From NCBI GenBank assembly GCA_902791475.1, contig CADAWC010000032.1, positions 1 through 40,643 on the forward strand: a stretch of DNA of 40,643 nt, written 5' to 3'. The DNA comes from Fibrobacter succinogenes. GTDB lineage: Bacteria; Fibrobacterota; Fibrobacteria; Fibrobacterales; Fibrobacteraceae. Under the pieces are notes generated by a model. It saw only the letters and a list, made by a program, of their open reading frames with translations. It was not told where the DNA came from and did no database searches. Of the stretch, positions 8,383 through 16,500 are shown one piece after another (the stretch's first letter is position 1; each line of letters opens with the position of its first letter). The translations under genes were made by a program, and so were the position numbers.

Positions 8383-8751
8383 CTATGGATTTTTGTCCTT
8401 GCCAAATTTTAGAACCTTGGAATAGCGGTCCCAATGTCTGCCATGAACCTCGTAACGGTACTTGCGCTTTTCGTACATTGCTAGGTCGCGATAGATGTAA
8501 AAATCGACTTCAGCATAGGCGGCATAGATCTCCGCCTCAGCCCCTTCGAACAACCTAAAATCACGAATTTTGTAATACGGTTCATCAAGCAAATCCGCCT
8601 TTGTCGCATTCGCATTCAAGGTCTCTGCCACCATAAACTTCAGGTCTTCCTGCAAGTACGTGAGAAGTTTTTTTTCTATGCGTTCCGTCGGTTCAGAGCA
8701 AGACGAAAGCATCACAAGGAATATGAGGGACAAAATCTTTTTCATGCTCAT
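8383..8751 (-). CDS. Small lipoprotein of unknown function
   Basis: This short protein (122 residues from ATG 8751) begins with a lipoprotein signal peptide: MKKILSLIF then the lipobox LSSC, so it should be lipidated and held in the inner or outer membrane. The mature part is charged and ends in basic residues (KFGKDKNP). I do not recognise a domain. ATG 8745 is an equally possible start; GTG 8772 is unlikely since it lies inside a terminator stem. No Shine-Dalgarno sequence precedes either ATG. It follows the trans-envelope gene block and precedes mreB on the same strand, but a terminator just upstream suggests its own expression control. Confidence 0.7.
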   Translation of the reverse strand: MSMKKILSLIFLVMLSSCSEPTERIEKKLLTYLQEDLKFMVAETLNANATKADLLDEPYYKIRDFRLFEGAEAEIYAAYAEVDFYIYRDLAMYEKRKYRYEVHGRHWDRYSKVLKFGKDKNP

Positions 8752-8790
8752 AAAATAAAAAAAGAAACGCACTCAGATGAAGTGCGCTTC
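8752..8790 (-). terminator. Terminator directly upstream of the small lipoprotein gene
   Basis: On the minus strand a 10-bp stem (8781-8790 with 8764-8773, one G-T pair) with a 7-base loop is followed by a T-rich run (8752-8763). It should end transcription of the outer-membrane gene at 8923-10227. The T run touches the start codon of the next gene. Confidence 0.75.
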
Positions 8791-8800
8791 AAAAATTGTT

Positions 8801-8923
8801 ATTAGGTAATAGGTATTAGGGATTAGGTGTTAGGATATAATCGCGGCTTCGCCGCCTTATATGGATGTGCGAAGCACGTGATTCTTTTCCTACAACCTAC
8901 AGCCTATAACCTAAAACCTTCTT
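8801..8923. repeat. Inverted heptad-repeat element with central GC hairpins
   Basis: The left arm (8801-8835) is five exact-register heptads of consensus RTTAGGN. TATAATCGC follows, then the hairpin GCGGC-TTC-GCCGC (8843-8855) and a second, GTGC-GAA-GCAC (8867-8877). The right arm (8889-8923) is five heptads of consensus CCTANNN, the inverse of the left. The last unit touches the stop codon (8923-8925) of the neighbouring gene. Confidence 0.85.
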
Positions 8924-10227
8924 TAGAACGAGTACGTTGCAGAGATTCTGGAGAAGAGTCTGCCTTCGCCCTGGAACGGATTGCGGAAAAGGAGGTCTTC
9001 AGCAACAGTCACGTCGATCTTCAACTTTTCTTCGATGTTGATACCGAAACCGAAGCCGATGTGGTCCTTGGAGGTACCGTCAGCGAGCGGGTTCGTGCTG
9101 AAGAAGTTGCCGTCATCCTTGCAGATGCCGTACTGCTTGTCAGTGTACTTGTCAAGGTTCTTGTCATTGACATTGCACTTTGTATAAAGGATAGACTTCT
9201 GACCGCCAACGCGGATCACGAACCAATCCCACCAGATGTTACGTTCGATACCGAAGCTAATCATGCCGCCGACATCAGTGCGATCATCCCAGTGCTTGTT
9301 GTCTTCGTTGCGGGAATCATAGGTCCAAGTCTTGGTATTTGCGTTAAAGAGCCAGTCGTGAGCCTTTCTCTTGTTCCAAATGAAGTCCAAGCCCATCCAG
9401 AAGAAACCACGGTCGAGAGCGACGTTGACACCAACGCCAACCTGAGCATGCTTTTCATCCAAGCCCGGTGCATCGATGAACTTGAGGTTCAAAGCCGGGA
9501 CGAGTTCGCCGTTAATAGCATCCAAAGTAAAGAATGCACGGGACTTGATCAACCAAGAGAAGTTGCCATCGTCAAAGAAGCTGTGGTGTTCCGGACCGTA
9601 CTGGATACGAGCCAAAGCCAAAGAGAATTCCAAATCAAAGTAGTTGGAAATCTGGAAGTTCAAACCACCGTCAGCCTGGACGACAGAAGCAAAAGCGTCC
9701 TTCTTGACCTGGTAGTTACCGTCTTCACCCTTGTCGCCACCATCTTGCTGTGCGATGTAAACATGCAAGCCCCAAGAGTTGCCATCCGAGAGCGTACCGC
9801 CCAAGAAGCCGTCGAAGTTCGTCACCGTTTCAGGAACGGAAGTCACAGAACCATTTTCACCAATCACAGCGTTCGGCAAATACTGCATAAGTTCAGTATT
9901 GATACGGCCAAAGAGACCACCGATAGAGATACGCGGATCCGGATTGTTGTCACCGCCGATAGCGATGGAGAAAATACCACCGAAGTTCGGGTGCTGAGGA
10001 TCGAGGTTCTTACCCGTTTCGACATCCTGCGTATAAGGACCGAATTCACCAATCAAATAGTTTGAATAAAGGTTGATGTTAGCCGGGTTGTCGAAGATGC
10101 TCACATCGTCCATGATGTAAGTCGTGTTCTTGCCCATGGATTCAATACGGGCGAAAGTAGCAAATGCAGATCCTACACCAAGAATCCCAAATGCGGTGCC
10201 AACAGCGGCGACGGTTTTTAAGTTCAT
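8923..10227 (-). CDS. Predicted outer-membrane beta-barrel protein, unknown function
   Basis: The 434-residue protein starts with a Sec signal peptide (MNLKTVAAVGTAFGILGVGSAFA). The mature sequence is made of alternating hydrophobic and polar stretches rich in Gly, Asp, Asn and aromatic residues, and ends in an aromatic residue (SATYSF), the usual C-terminal signature of outer-membrane beta barrels. An early segment, IFDNPANINLYSNYLIGEFG, resembles the start of PorV/FadL-like barrels (a D/N-PA-motif). I cannot name a family. The start is ATG 10227 with AGGAGT seven bases upstream. It follows the exbB-exbD-exbD-tonB-like cluster but is separated from it by a terminator and a perfect 10-bp palindrome, so it may have its own promoter. 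Confidence 0.82.
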   Translation of the reverse strand: MNLKTVAAVGTAFGILGVGSAFATFARIESMGKNTTYIMDDVSIFDNPANINLYSNYLIGEFGPYTQDVETGKNLDPQHPNFGGIFSIAIGGDNNPDPRISIGGLFGRINTELMQYLPNAVIGENGSVTSVPETVTNFDGFLGGTLSDGNSWGLHVYIAQQDGGDKGEDGNYQVKKDAFASVVQADGGLNFQISNYFDLEFSLALARIQYGPEHHSFFDDGNFSWLIKSRAFFTLDAINGELVPALNLKFIDAPGLDEKHAQVGVGVNVALDRGFFWMGLDFIWNKRKAHDWLFNANTKTWTYDSRNEDNKHWDDRTDVGGMISFGIERNIWWDWFVIRVGGQKSILYTKCNVNDKNLDKYTDKQYGICKDDGNFFSTNPLADGTSKDHIGFGFGINIEEKLKIDVTVAEDLLFRNPFQGEGRLFSRISATYSF

Positions 10228-10249
10228 GGATTAACTCCTATTGAAAATT

Positions 10250-10275
10250 CTTTTATAAAGTTAGTTTTATAAAAG
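10250..10275. promoter_or_regulatory. Perfect 10-bp palindrome upstream of the outer-membrane protein gene
   Basis: CTTTTATAAA (10250-10259) and TTTATAAAAG (10266-10275) are exact inverse copies 6 bases apart, ending 23 bases before the ATG at 10227. It could be a repressor site overlapping the promoter (it contains TATAAA on both strands) or a 5' leader hairpin. Confidence 0.5.
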
Positions 10276-10341
10276 AAAAAACGCAACAAGATTTTAATAA
10301 AAATCGAAAAATTTGGGACATTTTTTCCCCACGAGAAAAAA

Positions 10342-10372
10342 GAAAAAGGCCAGACTTTCGTCTGGTCTTTTT
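10342..10372. terminator. Bidirectional terminator after the tonB-like gene
   Basis: CCAGAC (10350-10355) pairs with GTCTGG (10360-10365) round a TTTC loop, flanked by A-rich and T-rich runs. It lies just downstream of the minus-strand tonB-like stop at 10390. Confidence 0.85.
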
Positions 10373-10389
10373 CAAGCTTTCCAAGTGAA

Positions 10390-11316
10390 TTATTCGGAGA
10401 ACGTGAACGGAATCGTAACCGTCGTGTTACCGGACTTCACCTTGCTGAAGGTCCAGCGGCTAACTGCATTCTTGATTTCGGAGTCGAATTCTGCGAAACC
10501 GGTCGTCGAAGAAACAGTAGAGATGCTGATGATTTCGCCACCCGGAGCGATCGTGAACTTCAAGGTAACCTTACCCTGGAATCCCGGCTTCTTCTTCAGG
10601 CACTTGTTATAGATGTGGCGAAGACCCGGAGTACGCTGGCGGACAACCTTCATGATGTCTGCTGCGGAACGAGAGCCACCACCGGCACCCATGTCGATAT
10701 CACGCATGGACGGAGTCTTGATGGAACCCTTAGCCTTAGTAGCGATACCACCGCCACCACCGCCAAGGAGACCTGCAAGGCCGTCACCGATACCACCGGA
10801 ACCACCTTCTGCATAACCTTCGTTGAAGCCACCATTAGCCTTACCGCGACGGCCACCGAGAACGGTCTTACCCGTAGTCTGGAGACCAGCGACGTCCTTG
10901 AGCACCTTATCGATGTCCTTGGTGAACTTCTGGTTCTTCATCAAGTCATAAGCAGCAGCAGAGGCATTCTTTGTCTGTGCAGTGAGGAGCTTGAGCACGC
11001 CGCGAGTCTGCGGAGCGTTCGGCTGACCCTTACCGCGCGGCTTGCCACCGCCACCAGCTTTCTTACGAGGCTTCTTCGGTTCGGGCTTCTTCTTTTCTTC
11101 CTTCTTTTCTTCCTTCTGCTCAATCTGCATGGAAGTAGTAAGGTCCACGGAATCAGCGTTGTCGAATACGACTTCAGCAACGACCTGTTCGTACATGGAA
11201 GCCCAAATACACATAGCCAAAGCGATCACAAGAGAGACACCGGCGATTGCGCCCATCTTCTTGTCGGATTCCGGCATGAGCGACGCAATAAACGGATCTA
11301 AGTTCTTCTTTGCCAT
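10390..11316 (-). CDS. TonB/AgmX-like energy-transducing protein
   Basis: The 308-residue protein has the TonB plan: a short cytoplasmic N-terminus, one membrane anchor (about 21-41), a Lys/Glu/Pro-rich extended linker (KKEEKKKPEPKKPRKK), a Gly-rich hinge (GLLGGGGGG), and a C-terminal domain (about 215-308) with QGKVTLKFTIAPGGEI, the signature of the TonB C-terminal/AgmX-PglI family. Such proteins take conformational energy from an ExbB-ExbD motor and pass it to periplasmic or outer-membrane partners. In Myxococcus the AgmX (GltJ) relative belongs to the gliding machine. ATG 11316 has GGGAGG seven bases upstream and the gene begins 3 bases after exbD, so they are one operon. The extracytoplasmic partner is not known; the TPR, OmpA and barrel proteins nearby are candidates. 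Confidence 0.85.
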   Translation of the reverse strand: MAKKNLDPFIASLMPESDKKMGAIAGVSLVIALAMCIWASMYEQVVAEVVFDNADSVDLTTSMQIEQKEEKKEEKKKPEPKKPRKKAGGGGKPRGKGQPNAPQTRGVLKLLTAQTKNASAAAYDLMKNQKFTKDIDKVLKDVAGLQTTGKTVLGGRRGKANGGFNEGYAEGGSGGIGDGLAGLLGGGGGGIATKAKGSIKTPSMRDIDMGAGGGSRSAADIMKVVRQRTPGLRHIYNKCLKKKPGFQGKVTLKFTIAPGGEIISISTVSSTTGFAEFDSEIKNAVSRWTFSKVKSGNTTVTIPFTFSE

Positions 11317-11319
11317 TGA

Positions 11320-11814
11320 TTATTCCTCCCCGCCGTTCTTTTCCATCACAGCGAATGCGATATTCGTGTATCCGGAGAAGCCGCAAGTGGCCATCACCTT
11401 GTACATCGCATCATACGGGATGTTCTTGTCAATCTGGACAATGATGTGACCAGCTTCATCGGCAGGAAGGCCCATCTTAAGAGCGTGTTCCTGTTCGATT
11501 GCGCGACGGTCCTTCAGGATTTCGTCCACCTTCGTAACGAGGAGGTCTTCCTGAGCGAGAACGTCAGCGGTCGGCACGACCTTTTCATTGTCAACGATAA
11601 CGTAGTTAGCATCGACCACGACAGTCAAAGAAACTTCCTTCGGCTGGACCTTGGAGGTCGAGATCGGAAGAATCAAGTTTTCTGCCTGGGTCAAAAGCTG
11701 ACCTTCAGCGTCCATGTTCTTGATCATGAACACCAAGATGATGGTCATCATGTCCATCATGGACGTTAAGGAGAAAGGTACGTCTTCGCTATACTTACGA
11801 GCTTTTCTAGCCAT
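11320..11814 (-). CDS. ExbD/TolR-family protein with the conserved membrane aspartate
   Basis: This 164-residue ExbD/TolR homologue has a short basic N-terminus, one membrane segment (about 17-33) and a periplasmic domain. Asp21 in LTSMMDMMTIILVF lies where ExbD/TolR proteins keep their single essential proton-carrying aspartate, so this copy should be able to work as the ion-conducting stator partner of ExbB. The C-terminal domain ends with the typical segment holding GHIIVQIDKNIPYDAMYKV. It lies 2 bases after the longer exbD gene and 3 bases before the tonB-like gene. Confidence 0.9.
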   Translation of the reverse strand: MARKARKYSEDVPFSLTSMMDMMTIILVFMIKNMDAEGQLLTQAENLILPISTSKVQPKEVSLTVVVDANYVIVDNEKVVPTADVLAQEDLLVTKVDEILKDRRAIEQEHALKMGLPADEAGHIIVQIDKNIPYDAMYKVMATCGFSGYTNIAFAVMEKNGGEE

Positions 11815-11816
11815 GA

Positions 11817-12707
11817 TTAACCTCCCAACTTAGCAAGGTTGATCTTGCTGAAACCAGCTTCCTTAGCACGGTCCATGAGCTGGATGATCTTGTCGAACTG
11901 AGTGTCGTCGTTTGCAACGATGATGATGTTATCAACGTCGTCCAAGTCGATGAACTGAGTATGGATTGCGATCAAGTCCTTAGCAATGAGATCGTATGCG
12001 GAGAGCGGATAAACCATTGTCTTGTCGCCCGGCTTGAGAGTGCGGGCAGAGTTCGGCTGAAGCGTTGCAACAGCCATACCCGGAGTCGGAGCCTTGAGAG
12101 CAGCCGGCTTCTGGAGGCCACCTACGCCTTCACCCGGAAGGGACAAGAAGTTGTTAGCGCCATCTACATAAGCACTGTCGGCATGAGCTTCTTCAGCACT
12201 ACCGTCGTTCTTATAAGCGGCCCAAATGACCTTACCCGGGTCTTCTTCAGATTCCTTCTGAATAGCCCAGAGTTCGATGGTTTCGATTTCGTAGAGATAC
12301 TTCTCTTTGTCCATTTCGGAACCATCTTTGCACTTCGGTCCATGTCCACTTTCAACAGTCGTCTTCACGTCTTCCATCGCATAGGTAACGAGCTGAGCAT
12401 CAGACTTGCAACGGAACGTCCACATTTCCTTGAAATAGACGTTCGGCTGGAAACCACCGCGTGCACCGATAACAAGGTAGTTGTTAGCGATAGCGAGTGA
12501 CAAGTTCAATGCCTGCTCATCAGGTGGAGGCGGCACGTCATTGTCCATGATCATCTGGCTGCGTTCAGGCAGATTCACTTCGACAATGGCGAGTTTGGAG
12601 AAAGAAGTCATGGTCAGAAGCATAGGAATCAAGATGGTGAACAAGCCCATCGCCGGAAGCAAGTCCGGTTCTTCGACCTTTCCTGGTTTCTTGATTTGTT
12701 TTGCCAT
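11817..12707 (-). CDS. Long ExbD-like protein lacking the membrane aspartate
   Basis: The 296-residue protein has an ExbD-type membrane segment (about 17-36) in the pattern DLLPAMGLFTILIPMLL. Aligned with ExbD (TPxxD), the residue where the catalytic aspartate should be is Gly21. The extracytoplasmic part is about twice the usual length: a large insert (about 60-210) precedes a terminal domain with DDVDNIIIVANDDTQFDKIIQLMDRAKEAGF that matches the ExbD end. It is therefore probably not proton-conducting itself and may pair with the second ExbD in an asymmetric dimer. It follows exbB by 40 bases. Family membership is supported by position, topology and the C-terminal pattern. Confidence 0.82.
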   Translation of the reverse strand: MAKQIKKPGKVEEPDLLPAMGLFTILIPMLLTMTSFSKLAIVEVNLPERSQMIMDNDVPPPPDEQALNLSLAIANNYLVIGARGGFQPNVYFKEMWTFRCKSDAQLVTYAMEDVKTTVESGHGPKCKDGSEMDKEKYLYEIETIELWAIQKESEEDPGKVIWAAYKNDGSAEEAHADSAYVDGANNFLSLPGEGVGGLQKPAALKAPTPGMAVATLQPNSARTLKPGDKTMVYPLSAYDLIAKDLIAIHTQFIDLDDVDNIIIVANDDTQFDKIIQLMDRAKEAGFSKINLAKLGG

Positions 12708-12747
12708 GTTTATTTAAACTCCAGTTAAAATTAAACTCTCTGATTGA

Positions 12748-13386
12748 TTATGCAAGGGAGTTGATAATCTTGAGACCCTTTTCTTCCATTTCCTGGATGA
12801 GGCGTTCGGAGTTCATGTTGAGAAGACCGACGATAACGAGAAGCGGAACTGCAGAAAGAAGTCCGAGGAGCGTAGTACCCATAGCGATAGCAATACCATC
12901 AGCAAGAGCCTTAGCACGTTCAGAAGCCGGCTTGTTAGCAACAGCATCGAATGTGAAAATCAGACCGTAAATCGTACCCATAAGTCCAAGCAACGTGGAA
13001 ATGGAAGCCATAACGGAAATGATGGAGATATAACGAGTGAGGCGCGGAGCTTCGGTAAGGAACACAGCGTCAGAAGCAGCAGTCATAACTTCGCGAGCCT
13101 TGTCTGCATCCTTGCAGTTGAGCTTAGCGGCAACGATAGCATCCATAACCTTAGCAATCGGGAGCTTAGAGCTCTTGGCGAACTGGAGAGCCTGTTCGAG
13201 CTGGTTCTGCATAACGAGCTTACCGAAATCGGCCATGAACTTACCGCGGCCCTTGGAGCTCTTAATCATGATGTAAGTTATGCGTTCCAGGGAGAAACCG
13301 AGGCCGATAATGAACACGACCAAGATGATCCACATGAACTGGTAACCATCAGATTCAGGGCTGAAGGATTGAAGCATTTTAGACAT
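12748..13386 (-). CDS. ExbB/TolQ/MotA-family proton channel protein
   Basis: The 212-residue protein has three membrane segments (about 16-38, 118-146 and 165-190) and the family signature in TLLGLMGTIYGLIFTF followed by IAIAMGTTLLGLLSAVP. ExbB-type proteins form the inner-membrane pentamer through which protons flow to drive the ExbD partner. The start ATG 13386 has AAAGGAG nearby. The downstream genes are two exbD-type and one tonB-like gene, giving a full motor module. A terminator-like hairpin lies between it and the upstream giant TPR gene, so the motor may be expressed partly on its own. Confidence 0.92.
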   Translation of the reverse strand: MSKMLQSFSPESDGYQFMWIILVVFIIGLGFSLERITYIMIKSSKGRGKFMADFGKLVMQNQLEQALQFAKSSKLPIAKVMDAIVAAKLNCKDADKAREVMTAASDAVFLTEAPRLTRYISIISVMASISTLLGLMGTIYGLIFTFDAVANKPASERAKALADGIAIAMGTTLLGLLSAVPLLVIVGLLNMNSERLIQEMEEKGLKIINSLA

Positions 13387-13521
13387 TAGAGACTCCTTTA
13401 ATTGAGTTATTGTTTTTTTGTTGTTTTTGATAATCTTCGTTCATATTTATTTTTTTTTGGAGCATTGTGGGGGATTTTAGTAGTAAAACTTTCTTTACCG
13501 CTGAGCAATCGTCCTCAAGCC

Positions 13522-13558
13522 CAATAAAATAGGGGAACCCCACGAAGCAGGATTCCCC
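13522..13558 (-). terminator. Terminator or attenuator between the giant TPR gene and exbB
   Basis: GGGGAA (13532-13537) pairs with TTCCCC (13553-13558), with a further inner CC/GG pairing. On the minus strand it is followed by TATTTTATT. The T run is interrupted, so partial read-through into exbB is likely. Confidence 0.6.
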
Positions 13559-13576
13559 GTAAAATAGTTTTTACCG

Positions 13577-16500
13577 CTATTTCTTCTTGCCTTTTTTGCC
13601 CTTTTTCTTGGACTTTTTGGCTTCAGACTTAGCCTTCTTGCCCTTCTTAGACTTCTTGGAGGTCTGTTCAACGGCTTCTTCATCGCTAGAAGATTCAGAA
13701 ACAGCTTCAACACCTCTTTCGGAAGCCGGGATCAGGCTCGGGTTAGCAGTCCATTCCTTGAGCTTGGCGAGTTCTTCTTCAAGCTTGGTACGATCTTCCT
13801 TAGTTTCCTTGACGATGTTACGGAAGGTAGCCACCTTTTCTTCGAGAGTCATAGCATCAGACTGTTCGATCTGCTCGATACGAGCCTTCAACTTGAAGTA
13901 TGCCGGGTCGGCAAACAGCGTGGACGGGTCGAACTTTTCAATCTTGATGTTAAGGTCTTCGTTGGTTTCATCGAGCTTTCTCAAGGTTTCGTAAAGCTTG
14001 GTGGTCCATTCGTTATCGATACCGTAGTGAGCAGAGGCCTTGATACCGGTTGCGCACTGCGGGATAGCGAGCTGCTTCGCGGCATCAGAACGGCTGTTCA
14101 ATTCTTCGCGGTAGGCTTCCAAGTCTTCGTGGGCAGCCATGATAGCGTCATCCTTCACCATGCCCTGGCCGATGTATTCGCGCACGATCAAAGCACTATC
14201 CGGAAGCGGGGAGTTAGCGAATGCGTCAGCAACTTCGACGAACACAGCGCAACCCTGGTAGTACATTTCGATGTAGCCCATTTCTGCAGCAATCACGTCC
14301 TTGTTGTAGAAGCCCTGGTCACGAGCGAGGTCGATGTTCTTCTGGAAGATCGGACGAGCCTGTTCGTAGTAAGACGGGAGCTGCTGCACAATGCCGATGC
14401 GTTCAGCAAACTTTTCTTCTTCCTTCTTACCGTTGAGCTGCTGTTCACGAATCTTTGCAGCCATCGTCACGAAGAGCATACCCATCTTGTTGGTGGCACG
14501 GAAGGTCCACTTTTCAGATGCGTAGGCAGCAGACTTGGAGTAGTGACCCATAGCCTTCTGGAGAATTTCAACCAAGCTCTTGATGATCTTGGCCTTTTCC
14601 TTTTCCTTACCCTTCAAGACAATCGGAGTCATCTTGTTGTATTCATATTCACCCATGTAGAAGGCAGCTTCAGCCGGGATAGCAGCATCAGCATTCTTGA
14701 TCTGCAAACCGTACTTGTCGTAAGCTTCGAGAGTCTTCTTGTAAGCGTCGACAGAGTTTTCCATGTCCTTCACATTGCGGTAAGCGCGAGCGATACCGAT
14801 GTAAGCGGCAATGAGCTTTTCCTTGTCTTCCTGGTACATCTTGATGAAGTTGCGATATTCCTGGATGGCGAGGTCCCACTTCTTAGCGTTAGCGTATGCC
14901 ATCGGGATGGAGAAGGCGGCGTCAACAGCGTAAGAGCTCTTCGGATAGTCGCGGACGAGGTCCTTGGAGCAGCGGATTGCTTCGTTGGTCATCTTGGCTT
15001 CGTCATAGCTCAAGCATGCGCTATAGAGGAAGGACGGAGTTTCTTCGTTCTGCGGGTAACGCTTGTAAGCAAGTTCGAAGGTAATAGCGGCCTGCTTCTT
15101 ATCCGGGATGGAGTCATAGGTCTGAGCGGCAAAGCCGATTGCCGGGAAGGCCATGGAATCCTTCGGGAAGTTGTCGGTAATGAACAAGAACGTCTTGGCA
15201 GCAACAACCGGCTGCTTGTCCTTCTTGTAGTTACTTGCAGCACGCAAGATACCCTTAATAGTAAGCGGAGACTTGGCATAGCTCTTCGGGAGGAGCATGA
15301 ACGTTTCAGCAGCCTTCTTGTACTGGTTAGTAGCTTCGTAGGCGGCAGCAGCTTCGAAGATAGCCTTGTCAGCAATGTCGATGTTCGGATAGCGCTTCAC
15401 GAGGTCCAAGTAAGCCTTGGCACCAGCTTCGTTCTTGCCAGCCTTGACAGAGGATTCAGCCTTCTGGAAGAGAACGTATGCGATAGCCTTTTCGATTTCA
15501 GCAGCCATGGAGTCGTTGCGAGTTTCCTTGGCCTTGTACTGCTTGAGGAGCCATTCGAATTCCGTGAGGGATTCGTCGAGCTGGTTGGATTCCAGCAAGG
15601 ACTGAGCAAGCATACGGCTGATGAGCAAAATGTACTGGTGTTTCGGGAAGTCCTTCTTGAGCTTGCGGAGGACGTTCACAGCAACACTGAACTGCTTAGC
15701 ATCGTAATGAACGATAGCAGCGTTGTATGCAAGTTCTGCAGCTTCCTTGTTCTTACCGAACTTGGCCATGTACTTATCGACCTGGTCGAAGTAAGCCTTG
15801 GTTTCCGGCAAGTTGTAAGCCTGGACGGCGTCATCGTTAGCCTTGGTCTTGCGAGCATTTTCGCGAGCCTGGTCCATCATGAGAACGGCGTTGTAACCAG
15901 CTTCGTCCTTGGAGAGGAGCGTGCCAGAGCCCATTTCGCGACGGCCATAGCGGGTCGTATCGGTTTCGACGATCCAGTTGAACATCTTGGCAGCGTTAGC
16001 ATGCTGACCCATTTCCTGGTAAACGAGAGCGAGGTTGATGTGAACCTTGTATTCGTCCCAAGTCGGTTCCTTAGCATAGCGCTTCAAGAATGCTTCATAA
16101 GCTTCGATAGCCTTAGCATACTGTCTCTTGCCGCCTTCGATATCACCTTCCTTGGTGAGCTTAGCAGCCTGAGCGTGATGGTACTGCGGAATGTCGAGCA
16201 TAGCGCCACGGATGGCAGCTTCAGCGTTCTTCACAGATTCCGGATACTTCTGGTTCTTCTTGTACCAAGAAGAGTTGCGGTCGTAACGCTTCACGACTTC
16301 ATAACGGTGTGCCTGAGCTTCTTCGAACTTCTGCTGCACGATCAAGATTTCGATCATGGCAATATCGGCGAGCGGAGCGTCGATGTAGTCCGGGTTGATG
16401 CTCATCAAGCGCTTGAAGGACTGGACTGCTTCTTCGTTACGGTCATGGTCCTTGTTCTTCATACCGATACGGTAGTAGACGGAGTCCTTGAAAGCGACCT

